From Combretum micranthum (taxonomy: Eukaryota; Streptophyta; Magnoliopsida; Myrtales; Combretaceae): DNA of 64,000 nt. The position numbers and the translations under genes were made by a program. The notes beneath the pieces were generated by a model, which did no database searches, was not told the origin of the DNA, and worked only from the letters and a program-made list of their open reading frames with translations. Positions 35,801 to 48,202 of the stretch are shown here, piece by piece. The first letter of the stretch is position 1, and every line of letters begins with the position of its first letter. The stretch is taken from the NCBI GenBank assembly GCA_024138025.1, contig JAMXBD010003394.1, forward strand, positions 1-64,000. Reading direction: 5' to 3'.

Positions 35801-36722
35801 TGTATGTCCCCCTATCCCTGAAGTTACCCAATTTCAATATGTATAATGAAACTATTGGGCAAATGAATATGTGTGTTGGTATATATTGCTTATATTTAAC
35901 CCTTACTAAAATCAATTATAAATAACATGGTTATTAATTATGAATACATTGCTTACAAAAATAATACAAAACATTTTCAATTGAGGTAAAAGTAGTATTA
36001 GATGTCATTCTCCTTAACTAAAAGTAAGAACAAGCAGATACATGGTGAGTAAGGTACGAGGTGCCACCACTCATACTATACTTCATAGGAATTAACTTCA
36101 AAAATTTTAAAATTAAAACCCATCCTATAACATCCTCAACCACTATAGAGCATGTATTACGTAAAACCTACTAGTGGTATAAGATATGTTATGGAACTTA
36201 TAAATCAATCTATTACATTTTTGTTTGGCCCTAAATGAAAAAATCCGTTGCATTTTTACGATATTAATTTTTTAAGGTAAATTTTTTACAATATGAATCT
36301 ATTAGTATTTTGGTTACATCATGCTCATTTATATATTACCATACATAACATCATCTTTATTCAAAATCCACCTCATATTACCCCTCTACCAGTTATAATT
36401 GTTGAACAATCACATGAAACAAGAGAAATTTGGATGAAAGGGAGCAAGAAACACTTTGGGGTTTCTTATTGGTGATAAATATATGATATAGCTTATATGT
36501 TATTTCTTTTTTTTTTCCCTTTTGGTGTATTTTAAAATATAGAAATCATCGAGGGGTTATCCCAACACAGCTACTCCGATACTTAAGTTAGTCATGGGTC
36601 ACCTTCTTTAGAGAGCTTAAAGGAATATTCAAAAACTGAGTAATGTTTGAATCCCCCTTACCTGGTTGAGGAAAGGCTATTTATAGTTGAGGTCATACTA
36701 GAATAGGGCTCGTAGAATCCTT
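32898..36722. other. Intergenic, no gene recognised; repeat block at 34505-34770
   Basis: It contains several frames of about 60 codons with no recognisable family. The stretch 35100-35310 is open and lysine-rich but not identifiable. A long AT run with (TA)n lies at 35385-35402. Old retroelement sequence is likely, especially around 33900-35300. Confidence 0.35.
34505..34770. repeat. Degenerate repeats with a perfect 11-bp hairpin stem
   Basis: GGAGATAACGG (34517-34527) and CCGTTATCTCC (34552-34562) form a perfect stem with a 24-base loop. Related units with GGGTGTGATAG, ACCATGATCTCCTC and GGGTATGATAG, GTGATCTCCTTTG follow at about 34640 and 34740. Confidence 0.5.
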
Positions 36723-39700
36723 TGTCATGCCTCGAGGAGTACCCTAATTGTAGCAGTCTCTCGTACACAATGTTAAAGCATAGTAATGACTACCTTAGTC
36801 AAGTAAACGCTTCCATATTATGCATAAGGCGTATATCACAACAAATGGGACATATCAGAGTAGCACAATTTATAGTAATAACAATTAAGTAGTAAGGTAA
36901 GATAAATGCATATCATTAAACATAAATAAAGTTAAGTATAATTCTTAGGGGCATACCCCGCTAATGCCTTTAATTAGTTAAAAAATACATTAGAGTTTTC
37001 TAGTAGTCTCCAAAATAACAACATATCACATATTGCTCATCAAGAAGTTCTCTAAAAATGAAACTTTATCCTATCCTTCCAATTCTTCCATAAAGGCTCA
37101 AAATTCCACTGATGATTTATAAGGGTGTAAGCTTACAATGTGCTTAGTGAGATATTTCCCATTATTCGCACCCAAAAAGCATAAGCATATAAGTTTATTA
37201 GTCAAGCATATGTTATGCAGCCACCACATGAAACACACAAATATGTACGGTCATCTGGAAACCGTATGTAGAACAGATTTACCCCTCATAACAAGAACTA
37301 GGGAATTCAAATTAACACTCAGCATCCTCTATTGCCAGTCCCCAAGCACTTGTTAATAGCCATCGATCTATGCAGTTTCTTCCCAATTACACATTCCTTG
37401 AACTTCTATAATTTCCTCAAGAAGGAATAGATCTATACCTATGGCAGGATTTATAAGTCTTTAGGCTCCTTGCGTAGGAGTAGTAACATTTAATGCGACT
37501 CGACGATATGCAATGTGGTGATTATTTCTTTTTCTTAAGCCAAACCTTGTTAAGGTTCCTTAGGATGCGATCAAACAATTTAACACTCACAAACAACCAG
37601 CATATAAGTAATCAAAACAATTAAACAAAAAGCTCAAGGTTTTTGATATGCTTAATATTTTCCTAATCACACAAACATAAAAATCACATACATACTCATG
37701 AGTTCCCCATACCTATCCATTTTTATCTTTTGTTAGCATACTAGTGCCACTATTTCTATAAGCACAAACAAGATAACGAGATTGGGAGAAGAACTCACTC
37801 ATCCGTTAGAGCAATTCCTAATCGAAATAATCTTCTAAAAATGGTACGCTCAAGTCCCTTGGTCACCAAAAAAAAAAAAAAAAAAAAAAAAAATACCTAG
37901 AATGGTATTTCATAGAGGTTACACTTACTCTATTTATTCTATTTGCATCATTTTTTTCTATTGTAGAAATTTCAACTTAAAATGATCAGAATTTGCTCAT
38001 TTTAACTTGAAATTTCACATATTAGTAGTAATTTTCTATCAACTTGAAAAGATGTATCTATTTCTAATGTTTTTTTTAATATTGAATGTCGTTTAAGGGG
38101 TAGAATAGGGTGGTACAAATTTTTCCTGTTTCCAGCCTTTGTTTTTCAAATTTTTGAAGTTTTTACTTCATTTGGACTTCTATAATCAAGTATAAATATA
38201 TCTCTTTCTTTAGAAATCATATAGTTATGATAATAACTCATATTTCTTGCATGATCCTAGTGATGTTGTTCTAAAATAAAATTTTGTAAAAAATCTCTAT
38301 AGAAACTATAATATTGATTTATAAAAAAAAAAAAAATCACCTTTTCACTTGTAACAAAATTCTTTTCCTTAAATTTGGTAATCATGCAACTTAACAAAAA
38401 TCATGGTTTCAAACCTTAAAGATCTTAAATGAATTTCAGAAACTTCATTTACAAGTTATTTGCACAAGACATGGATTTTACTTATTTGTGACACAAAATT
38501 CTAAGTATATATCCCTCGAATTTTTCTTAAGTTTAGTTTTTAAATAAAATCTCAATTCTTATATTTTGTAAATGTGAAGCTTCATTAAAGAAATCATGTT
38601 TTATGTTTATTTTAAATCCATGAATATTTCATTTTCATATTAAGCTTCTTTTAACTAATTATTTTCCAACACATTGGATCTTTATGGTTTTGAAACAAAT
38701 CATTCTAAGTTATATCATCTTTAAAATGTTTTAAGTTTTAGCATTAGAAATTAGGCAAATGACTGTTCTAAATCTTTACTTTCCATAAAAAGGTTTGTAC
38801 ATGTATTTAAATAAGATTTTTAGAAACTTTTACATAAAAGAATTATCAATATTTATATTTGAGAAAATTTTTTGGCAATTTGAAAAAATACTTGAGTGTT
38901 TTTTTTTTTTTCAAATTCTTTATTCTTAGTGAAAAGGTTTCTCAAGTATTGGAGCTAAGATTTTTATATATTTTTGCATAACAATTATCGACATTTGTAA
39001 TTTTTAGAAAAACTCATTTTGATAATATTTCCTAAGTGTTGATAATAAAATCTTTGAAATTCATTGTATAAATTTTCTTATCTTTGATAGTTTATTATGA
39101 CAACATCACTTATAGACATGTATGTACATGAGTAAAAATATAGCAATATGCTTCAAGATAAAATTATTAGCATAGACTTATCAAAATATAAAAACTAGAG
39201 ATAAATAATAAAAAATAAGCAAATATCAAAGATAAAGATATGAGAGTCTTAGCTTGTCATCAAGAATCTCCAGGACTTAAATAAATTTCAGTCACCATAA
39301 AAATATAAGAAAAGCATAAAGAAATAAAATAAGAAAGTCTTACATTTTATCAAGACTTCCCAAAACTTGTAATAATTCCAATCTCATAAACAAAAAAACA
39401 AAGCATGAGAGTCTTAGATTTATGTCAAGGCTCCATGAGATTTAGAAATGTGTAAATTCCAATAGATAGCAAAATAATTAAGAGCAAAACAAATAAAATG
39501 AAAGCCTTAGAATTTTTAGACAAGTCATTCCCGAGACTTAGATCATAGACAAGTTCCCATTTTATTTTTGACTTGGTTAAGGACAAGTCTGAGCCTTAGA
39601 TTAAAAATAAGTCTCAAAATATATAATAAGAGCATGAAATAAATAAATTGCAAGAAATAAAACAAGTGTAAGGAAATAAATATTAGATTAGTGAGCTTAT

Positions 39701-40953
39701 ATGCTCAAATAAATATAGATATGTACATAATCATATTTATATGTATACATAGTTAGATTTGATTTTACAAATATAACTACATAAACACAATATCAACATG
39801 ATCATAATATAGATGAGATATAGGTTTCAGTTTTGGCATTATCATTCCTAACTTTTGTGTATCATGGAGAGATTTTATCCATGAATAATGCATAAAACAA
39901 CACCTACGTTAACTATAGATATATGGGGAATGTATTTATCTTAAAACGAAAATCAAAGAAGTGTGTTTGTGATGAAATAAGAGAGGGGACAACAAGAGTG
40001 GGAGGGAAAGTGATGCCACAAGAAGAGGAAAAAGACAGAAGAAATAAGAGAAATTTGATGAAAGTTGTAAAAGGTATAAAGGTAGTGAGTATTTATGGAT
40101 GTAATATTAGTGCTTTTTACGTGAAAAATAAATTAAAAGAAAAAGAAAAGGGAGGGGGAGCTGCTGCCATTTCTTTGCAAGGGGGAAGAGAGAAGAAAGA
40201 AAATTAATTTTAGTAGAAAAGTATAAGAGAAGTTAAGTAAAAAGTGTAGTAAATGTTTTATGGAAAAAGATAATTATAAGAGATGTAAGAGATAGGTGTA
40301 ATAAAAAGTAGAGAGAGATGAATAGTAATAAATAGTAAATGAATAGTGAACAAGACAAATCAACTACTGGTAGTAATAAAAATATGCATAAATAAGCTAT
40401 ATCTAACGTTTTTATGAGCCGTAAAAATTGTATATGATATTTTTATGAATTATTATTACAGTACAAGTCTAGATTGTTTGTTGGAATATTTTCCTCATTT
40501 TGCGTGTTGATGCTTCAACTAATCCGATATGAAATGGACAAATTTTGGTGAACCTAATCTTTTTAGGATATAACACAAAATTTTGAATAATAAACCGGAG
40601 TTATCTCATTTTTATTGTTTTAGGGTTTCAAACGTAGTCTTACCAGATCTAGATCTTTTAGAACTTATTGTTGACCTATGCTGGCTTTTAGGGTTCCGAT
40701 TGAATTCCGGTTTTAGATTTACTCGTAAGGTTGCAACAGTTAGGGGTTCACACTTATAATGTACATTTGTTTCATAACTAGAGTTTACTCTTTTTTATAA
40801 TAATTATTTAATAATTTAGGATTCTCAGGATTATCCAATTGAATATAAAGCTTCTAGTGTTAAATATTGACTTGGTTTAACTTTTAGGTATTAATCTTAA
40901 TTTTGACAATAAGATTCACTTATAAAGTTACCAAAGAATTTAGGGGGTTTACA
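36723..40953 (-). repeat. LTR of family B, third copy (diverged)
   Basis: Minus-strand start TGTAAACCCCCTAAATTC (ends at 40953) and 3' terminus GAGGCATGACA (36723) match the ends of the solo LTR at 3999-11613. Internal order also matches: 36800 (AAGGCGTATATCACAA against AAGGCGTCTATCACAA at 5058), 37980 (AACTTAAAATGATCAGAAT), 39230 (AGTCTTAGCTTGTCATCAAG) and a minus-strand TATA region near 40090. Flanks TCCTT and ATTTT do not make a good target duplication. It holds an A26 run at 37868-37893 and another at about 38320. The frame 39923-40207 lies in the leader and is not a gene. Confidence 0.6.
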
Positions 40954-41852
40954 ATTTTTACCTTGAATTATTAGCCGGTGAAGTTATCTTAGTTTGCATG
41001 CTAAGAAGCGGTTTGGTCTAACTAATGAGATTTTAACTTAATGAATTAATACCATATATAGGAATATATTTTCGTATTATTTTATTATTAAATATTATAA
41101 GGATATATGATCTTTATTTTTGTGTTAGAGATATAATAGATGAATTATTTAGCGTAAGAGTTTCGAGTAGAATGATTGTTGGATTTTCATTTCGTTTTCA
41201 AAAGTACTCTTTTTCTTAGGGTTTGGAAATTAGTGTTTCTTTTCCCATCACACTTATCAGACTTTTTAGGCTATTGAGTTTTTATCTAATCTCGTCTCGA
41301 GTTTCTTAGAGTTTGGTTTTAACTTAGCTCGATTTTTAGGTTATAGTTTTGATACTAGCTCTAAGGCTCTTATCTAAGAGTATCAAAAAAAATCTAAGGG
41401 CTTACATCTTTTCTATTATAGTGGACTTGCAACCGAATTAAAAGTATCCAACCCCCTCCGATGGCCAATGGAGGACAGGACGCGCATGGTGAGTCGAGAG
41501 AAGAGCAACTCAAGTGGTAGTGCTATCATAAGATTCTGCTTGAAATCATAGCTTGGTGAGAGGGAGACTTGAGGTCCTCCGGAGGGCTTGAGGTCAGGGA
41601 ATCAAGTTTGGTGCCAAGCTGGGCTCTTTAGGAGGTAAGAAATCGAGGTCTTGACTTGGGCAGATTCATCGTGAAATGATTAGGCCTATTAGGACTTGTA
41701 ATGGGTCGATTAGGTTGTGGTCTATTATTTACCATCAACAATAATATTAATTGATATTTATTATCAATCATTGATATTATTAGTTTATATACAACATGAT
41801 ATATATACCAAATCACCATTTCAATTTCTATATTATTTGATGTCATTAGACA
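40954..41852. other. Intergenic, no gene recognised
   Basis: There is a G-rich, gene-like base composition at 41440-41660 (for example GGTCCTCCGGAGGGCTTGAGG, which contains a CCTCCGGAGG palindrome), but no frame or family is apparent. An ATTATTAATTGATATTTATTATCAATCATTGATATTATTA-type AT stretch follows near 41735. Confidence 0.35.
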
Positions 41853-42580
41853 TAGGCATGATTCTGAAACCGAAACTACCAGTTTCTGGTCTTGAAATTA
41901 AGGAACCAAAACAAGAAACTTTTCCCATGGTTCCAATCCGGTTCCATGAAACTGTTGTTTCTCGATTTTGGTTTTGGAATGGCGAAACCATCTTTTTAAA
42001 AATAAAAATAAAAAATAAAATAAATGAATTTTACTTTTTAATAAAATAAATTTTAAACTCAAAATAATTATTTGATCTAAAAGTGTTAAATTATTTAACC
42101 AATTTTTTTTAAAAAATTATAATATACATTTATTTATATACAAACACATTCAATATTAATTTTAGTTAGTAATATGAGATTGCAAAATACTCTAGAGGAT
42201 AAAAAGAAAATCACAATGCAAAAAATAGTCTCACATTATTAAGGAAATGGATTTTGCTTTTCAGAGAAATTTATTTAAACTAATTATATGATTTTAAGCG
42301 ATGTTTATTTGTGTTGTTGAAATAACATATTAAATATTATGAATAAGTAATAAATATTATTATTTATATGAAATAATTTAAATATTAATAATTATATATT
42401 TATTTATTTTTTCAATGGAATCAGGTGAAACCGCTGGTTCTACCGACTTCAGGCCAAAAAATTGCTTTGAAACTATGAAACCACTGATTCCATAACCAGT
42501 TCTAGAACTGGTCAACCAGTCCAATTCTGGTTGTAGAACCATTAGTGACGGTTCTTAGTTCAGAACTAAATCGTGCTTAT
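41853..42580. repeat. hAT-like non-autonomous element rich in GGTTC/GAACC
   Basis: Termini TAGGCATGATTC and the complement of GAATCGTGC..TTA-type sequence (AAATCGTGCTTA at 42569) are imperfect inverted repeats. Both subterminal regions carry GGTTCC, GAAACC, CAGTTC and ACCAGT phrases, as in 47759-48202 and 49544-50405, while the middle is AT-rich. No matching 8-bp target duplication. Confidence 0.5.
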
Positions 42581-43163
42581 ATCTAAATGTCATGGCATGA
42601 TATGATCAACTATGGCATAAAATAAATATGATATATTTGCAACATCTAAATTCATTTTTCATCTCTATTTTTCATTTTTCATTATTCATTTGACCTTTGC
42701 TTTTTCACGAGATATGAATGTCAATGTACCACTTGCATCATATAAGCCCCGAGAGCAAACAAAATTTTATAATAAATTTCGTTTATATCCACACCTACTT
42801 TACTGACTAGTGAGGACAACTTGTGAGAAAGGGGATCGGATAATAACAAAATTAGTTTTTAAAGAAAAAATATTGCCAATATAATGACGTTATTCTATGC
42901 ACATAAACAAAGAATCCCCAATCATTAATGCACGGAAAGAGATAATTATGGCAATTGCCAGTAATAATGTATTTCCCGTGCATGCACAGGTTTTATTGAT
43001 AGCTTCTTTTAACAGCATGGCTGATATTTATTTAAAAATTCCATTTTCTGTTTTATCAGCTTCCCAAATAATTCTTTTCCCTTTAAGTTACCTTGAGTAA
43101 AAATAAATATGTTATAAGAAATAATTCCTATCTTCGATCAAATTAGATTATGAGAACACCTAT
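42581..43163. other. Intergenic, no gene recognised
   Basis: AT-rich. Includes two adjacent TTTTTCATTTTTCATTATTCATTTG-like pyrimidine repeats at 42657-42690. No gene. Confidence 0.35.
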
Positions 43164-44884
43164 TGTAATGCCCTAAACTAAGGCATTACAATCCGCCACG
43201 TGTCCCTCTCTTAAAAGAGACACGCAAAGGCTCTAAATCTCAATACCACAAATATAAACATATAAAAATCTCCATGAACCCACATTTAAGGGCACTCTAA
43301 AAGGAACAAAACCTGTGAAATCTATAATTTATAACTTTCAAATATCTCCTGTAATATAAACTAAATCCGAGTTGGCAAAACCAAAGCCAACAATAATCCA
43401 GAAAAGATCTATCTTCCAACTAAAAACATATAATCATGTTTAATAAACTATTACATAAAAACCAATACTTCAAATCCTCAAAAAGATAACTAATCAAAAT
43501 ATTGTTTCAAAAATCTTCAATAACTCAAGAAATCTTTTTTTTTTTTTCATACGTCCTGTATAATATCCTATTCCTCTGCAGTATAATCAGGTCCACTATC
43601 GCCATCCCCATGATCAAAATACAAGTCATAACCAGACAAATCATAAACAATATCTCCATCACCTGTACCTGAAAAAGAAAGGAATGAGCGAAAACGCCCA
43701 GTTCGTCAGTCCACAAACAATATGCAAATGCACAAACAACATGTATAGATACGTGCAACTAACTAAATGCGAACAACAGGATTATTATCTTCATTAAGCT
43801 TGCAAAACAACACAGTTCAGAATCATAGATCTCTGATCCCAAACTTGGAGTTACTCAGATTCCTGAAAAACAACCATATATCGAAAATAAATAATTATAT
43901 ACATATATTGGTGAATGGGTACTCCCCAAACACCCGCGGCCATACTGCCAATAACCTATATCTACCAGAATCATCTCCAAGTGCAACTCCACTAGGGACA
44001 ACGGCACATAAGGATCATCAGGGTGCCTCACCAGTATCACTGTCCGCCAGATCTTTACTAGTCAAAGCCAAAGACATCCAGAAAAACAATTTAAGCCAAA
44101 TAGAATTAAGTTCATTTATATATCTGTTCCTACAGGCAACAATCAGAAAACTAAACCTTAAAAAAAATACAACAAACAAGGAAAGGTCGTACCTTTTCCA
44201 ATTTCAGGAACAATCTCTTCAAATCCACAAATTCTTAAAGACAACAAGAAATCTCCCAATCTCCTCTCAAGAAATCACAGCCGTAAAATCTCTTTGATCA
44301 ATTCCTTTGATTTGACTCTAAATCCAAAAAAAATTGCCAAAGAAACCGTAACCCTTGAATGGATCTCAAATTCCTAATCGTTCTCCTCAAGATTCAGATC
44401 TGATCTTCAATCTTCCTTAAACACCCACTCTTCAGATCTCCAAGAAAATTAGAACCGTTTCTCAAATTCTTCTTAAAAACAAAAGAAAATCCTAAAATAA
44501 TTCATAGATTGAAAGACTTTAAAGGAAAGATATGATTTTGATTACCTGAATCCGATCTTCCAAGATCTCCTTTGACCAATAGAATCAAATCTCCAAACTC
44601 GATATGTATGTTTTCCAGTTCTGATCTGGACTTCTAAATCCTTTGGCGGCTATAAACTCTCAAAGGATAAGAATCTAGGTCTAGGGTTTTGTTGGAGAAA
44701 AGATAAAGAAAGAATATATAGGGATTTGTGACTTTTGATCTTTTGTCATGTGTCTGTCATGTGATCAAAATTGTATTAAAATTATATTTTTGTTGATAAA
44801 GAAAGAATATATAAGTCGGCGGTTTTCAACCGTCTTAAACATACTCCAAATCTCTTAGGGTTTTGACTGAGGAATGGTGTGACA
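43164..44884 (-). repeat. Probable LTR (third LTR type), minus strand
   Basis: The plus strand starts TGTAATGCCCTAAACTAAGG and continues CATTACAATCCGCCACGTG, a terminal layout like family B (TGTCACGCCCC..CCGCCAC). A block with CACCTGTACCTG and GAGCGAAAACGCCCAG (43661-43703) resembles the equivalent place in family A (63080-63120). A minus-strand TATATA at about 44716 precedes a leader rich in CT. The other end may be TGTCACACCATTCC on the minus strand at 44884. Flanks CCTAT and AACTC do not match, so the borders are uncertain. Confidence 0.45.
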
Positions 44885-45581
44885 AACTCGTAGGTTAAGG
44901 ATATATTTATAGAGATATGTTGTTTAGGAAAAACCCTAGGTTCATATCCAATTTAGGCTGTCAAATTCCATTCTTAATCAAGTTTTTGCCATGTGAATAA
45001 ACAAAATTATATTTCAACTTTGACTATAAAACCTTTTATTTAATATCCTTTGACTCTTTGACTCTTCTTAATAATCCTTTTATATACTTTAGGATTGACC
45101 ATAAAATCCTCTTATTTTATATCAAATGACAAACTGCCCTTCTTTATAATTTATTTATCTTTATATTACACCTATTCTCTATCTCTCCAATTTACGAGCT
45201 CTTGGTATGATAATTGATGGGATTTTTGCTTGATTTTAAATGGGCAATTTATAGCACATGTTATTAATTAATTTTAATTATTTTATATATTTTTTATATA
45301 TAAAAACAAATATCAAGTGGCATGTTATTACTTGCTGGCAATAATGTCACAACAAACGGAGGGCACGACATATACAAAGCAAGACAGACATCATGACTCA
45401 TGGCCTCTACGTTTTCCTATAAAGACAAAAAGACAGTAGATTTTAATCCTCTGTTGTCTCATATTACTTGAGTATGACGACATTGTCTATGACCTAGTCG
45501 TATGGTGTCGCTAGAATGACCACATTGTGTTCATTTAGATGTGACATCCAAATCTCTACTTACTGCTTGCCTTATCTTTTA
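44885..45581. other. Intergenic, contains the MIR398 upstream region
   Basis: I see no coding sequence. I scanned 45181-45581 for GTAC, the core site of the copper regulator SPL7, and found none. Confidence 0.4.
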
Positions 45582-45590
45582 ATATATAAA
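45582..45590 (+). promoter_or_regulatory. TATA box of the MIR398 transcription unit
   Basis: ATATATAAA is followed by GCCACAACACAGAGAAG, a plausible transcription start region about 30 bases on. The hairpin starts about 75 bases after that, a normal distance for a plant pri-miRNA. Confidence 0.6.
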
Positions 45591-45689
45591 GCCACAACAC
45601 AGAGAAGAAAGCAGCCTACAACAACACCAACAATTTCATAAACGATGATGCCAACCTCCCTCTACAATAATCCACCCTCTCTGTGGTAA

Positions 45690-45816
45690 CAAACGATTGT
45701 ATTCCAGAGGGTTGACATGAAAACACAAGCGTTTGTTATAAGAGCTGCGTCGTGCCGCCTATCATTATAACCAATCATCTTGTGTTTTCAGGTCACCCCT
45801 TTGGATCACTTGTTTG
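45690..45816 (+). ncRNA. MIR398: MIR398 microRNA precursor
   Basis: The 3' arm holds TGTGTTTTCAGGTCACCCCT followed by T (45781-45801). It equals canonical miR398a (21 nt) except for U instead of C at position 7. The 5' arm 45709-45729 (GGGTTGACATGAAAACACAAG region) is the star strand. Pairing of 45704-45727 with 45781-45804 is 24 positions with two mismatches and one G:U. The outer stem CAAACGATTGT / ACTTGTTTG extends it, and the loop is about 50 bases. The base opposite position 7 is A where known star strands have G, so pairing is kept. miR398 guides cleavage of mRNAs for Cu/Zn superoxide dismutases, their copper chaperone and a cytochrome oxidase subunit. Expression cannot be judged from sequence. 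No GTAC boxes were seen upstream. Confidence 0.88.
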
Positions 45817-47758
45817 CACATTTGATATGAATATATAATGTTGAGCTCAAACTACTCGAGTATTTTAGTTTTTGAGAAATTATTTCACGGCCTTAGTCTA
45901 CCATTTCATTCCATAAACTAAGCTAAAACCCCCCTAAAGTTATGTTCGCATTGTCTCCAAATACCCGATCATAGACCAAAATAATGATTTTTCTTCTAAG
46001 CATAAAACACCAAAACAAGGGCTCTTTCTGTTTTGAGTGAAAATTGTTGTCTTGACCGAGTTGGATGATGAGTTGGGAGAATTATCTTAGCGGTTTAGTC
46101 TATGGGATGACATGGTAGATTAAGGCCATCCAATAATTTCAGGTGAAAGGGCTGAATTACTTATGGGAGCTTGAGAGAAAGTAAGTCCAAAAGACCAATG
46201 CGGTTCGGGAGGTGAAATTTTTTTTTTTTTATTTTTATTTTTATTTTTACAGTATGTGATGCATGGAAAATGTTTGAGAACTTTAAAAAGCAGAAAACAT
46301 ATATGATTAATGATTAAAAAATTTTGTTCCGTGGAAAATAATTTTCAAGAGTACTTGTGTTATACTATCATTTCCAACAATAATAATATAGGGGGCTTTG
46401 CGCCCCCCCCCTACCTAAATAGCATTATATGTATCTATTATCTATATGGTATTTTGATTTCCATCAATCACATGATGTTACATTTGAAAAAAAGAATTAT
46501 TTTCATCTTATCATTTTCCATTTCATCTTAGTAGACAACATCTAATTTAATTACCATATATGTATGTTGGTTAAAGTAGAATATTTGTTAAAAGAAAAAA
46601 AATTGTTTTCATTTATTTTGAAAGAGGGAAATTATTATTTTTTTTTCCTAATGGTTAGATTAAATTGCCATCCAACTATAATACAAATGTAAATTTGTCG
46701 TCCTTTGTATGTATTCAAGTGAAAGGAAAAGTTAGATTCTCTAGTTGGTTCGCATCAGGTTTGTTAGTTTGAAATGGAATTGTGAATATTGGTTTTATTT
46801 CTAATTCTATATTTAGAAATGGTTTTAAAAGTTAAAATCTCAAGTTTTAGAATTGGCTATTCTAATTTTAAAGTGACATTCCATTGTATTTATGACAGTT
46901 TGAAATTAAAGTTGCATTTTATCTCATTAATATGTATTTCTATGAAAAACTTTTTTAACCTATCATATAAATTGTTGGCATTTTCGGCAAATTTCATTAT
47001 ATGCATATTTGATTCCATTTCGAATTTGATAAATCAATTACGACATGAGAATGTACACGTGCAGGCGCAGGGCAAAGGAGATGCATTCTTATAAGTCTCT
47101 CAGAAAATAATTTCTTTCTGATTTCTTTCTCATAACGACTAGAAATAGGAAAATAAAAATTTTGACTTCGAATTTTTGAACTCGAGATTTTTTTTTTTTT
47201 TCTTCACAACCGGTATTGGATATGAACAAAGAAGTGATGCAAATAAAAGTATTCATGAATATATTTGGAAATAGCAGCCATATGAGGCGAAGATGGAAGC
47301 TTTTTCGTTTGTGAAGTCACTTTAGAACGAGAATTCAATATTTTGTTCACTAGATTAAATTATCTTCATCTGAAAATGGGCAATAAGGTTTCATCTTTTT
47401 TTAATATATGTTTTAGTGGGTGGGGATTCTTATTCTCCTTGGATTATTATTCCGAAGATACGAATGAATTTTATCATTATATTACATCGTTAATTATATT
47501 CCATTCAACTCCAAAACATATTTTATATATTATAAGCAAGTATCCATCCAATTAATTATCTAACTATTAATATTTTTATTATATTAATTTTTATAACTAT
47601 TTTAAATGTAAATAATTAAATAATCTATTCAATCATCACAAAATCCCAAAACCTAGTCGTCGATTGGTCAAACCGATACCTCTGTTACTTACTCTAGACT
47701 CTAGAGTAGACTTGAGTCTCTTTTAATCCCTCGAGTGTAAGAACTCTCTTATCAAAAG
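45817..47758. other. Intergenic, no gene recognised
   Basis: It holds T-rich and (TTTTTA)n runs at 46218-46250, a C9 run at about 46405, and several small AT-driven open frames (46310-46531, 46789-47094, 47343-47555) that show no family or codon character. Confidence 0.4.
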
Positions 47759-48202
47759 CAAGGTTGTCAGAACCAGTCCGGACCTGTCGGTTTGAACCGG
47801 TTCGATCGAAACCGGTAATGAAAGGCGGGCTGAGTTCGACGGTTAGCTCGTTTTTTACGAGAACCGGATTGATCCGGTCAACCCAGGTGGTTGAATCAGG
47901 TTGAACCGGTCGATCCGGACCGGTTGACCAAGATCCAAAAAGATAAAAATAAAAAATTAGAAATTTAAATATTTATTCATACTTTATTATAAATTTATAA
48001 AATATAATCATTAAATCATATTTATTTAATAATTAATTGATGAATTTGATCCAAATATAGATTTAATTGAGTAATCATACACATATTGGTCTTTTATAAT
48101 TAAATTATCCCTTATATTTTTATTTTTTGTGATTCCGGTTCGACCCCTTGACCCTTGACCCCCTAGCCTGTCCAGGTCAAACCCAGTCCGATTCTAACAA
48201 CA
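47759..48202. repeat. hAT-like MITE with CCGGTT-rich ends
   Basis: The left end CAAGGTTGTCAGAACCAG and the complement of the right end (TGTTGTTAGAATCGG) are imperfect inverted repeats. The flanks ATCAAAAG (47751-47758) and TTCAAAAG (48203-48210) are an 8-bp target duplication with one mismatch, as hAT transposition produces. The subterminal regions are dense in GAACCGGTT, CGGTT and ACCGGT; the core is AT-rich. It is noncoding. Confidence 0.7.

Noticed and set aside
39923..40207. 94-codon lysine-rich frame
   Set aside because: It is in the leader of the family B LTR at 36723-40953; the A/G-rich composition alone keeps it open.
43767..44297. 176-codon frame, plus strand
   Set aside because: It lies inside an LTR-like repeat, has no domain, and has composition like the flanking noncoding DNA.
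46789..47094. 101-codon frame, plus strand
   Set aside because: Hydrophobic and AT-driven, with no motif. Chance frames of this length are expected in 64 kb of AT-rich DNA.
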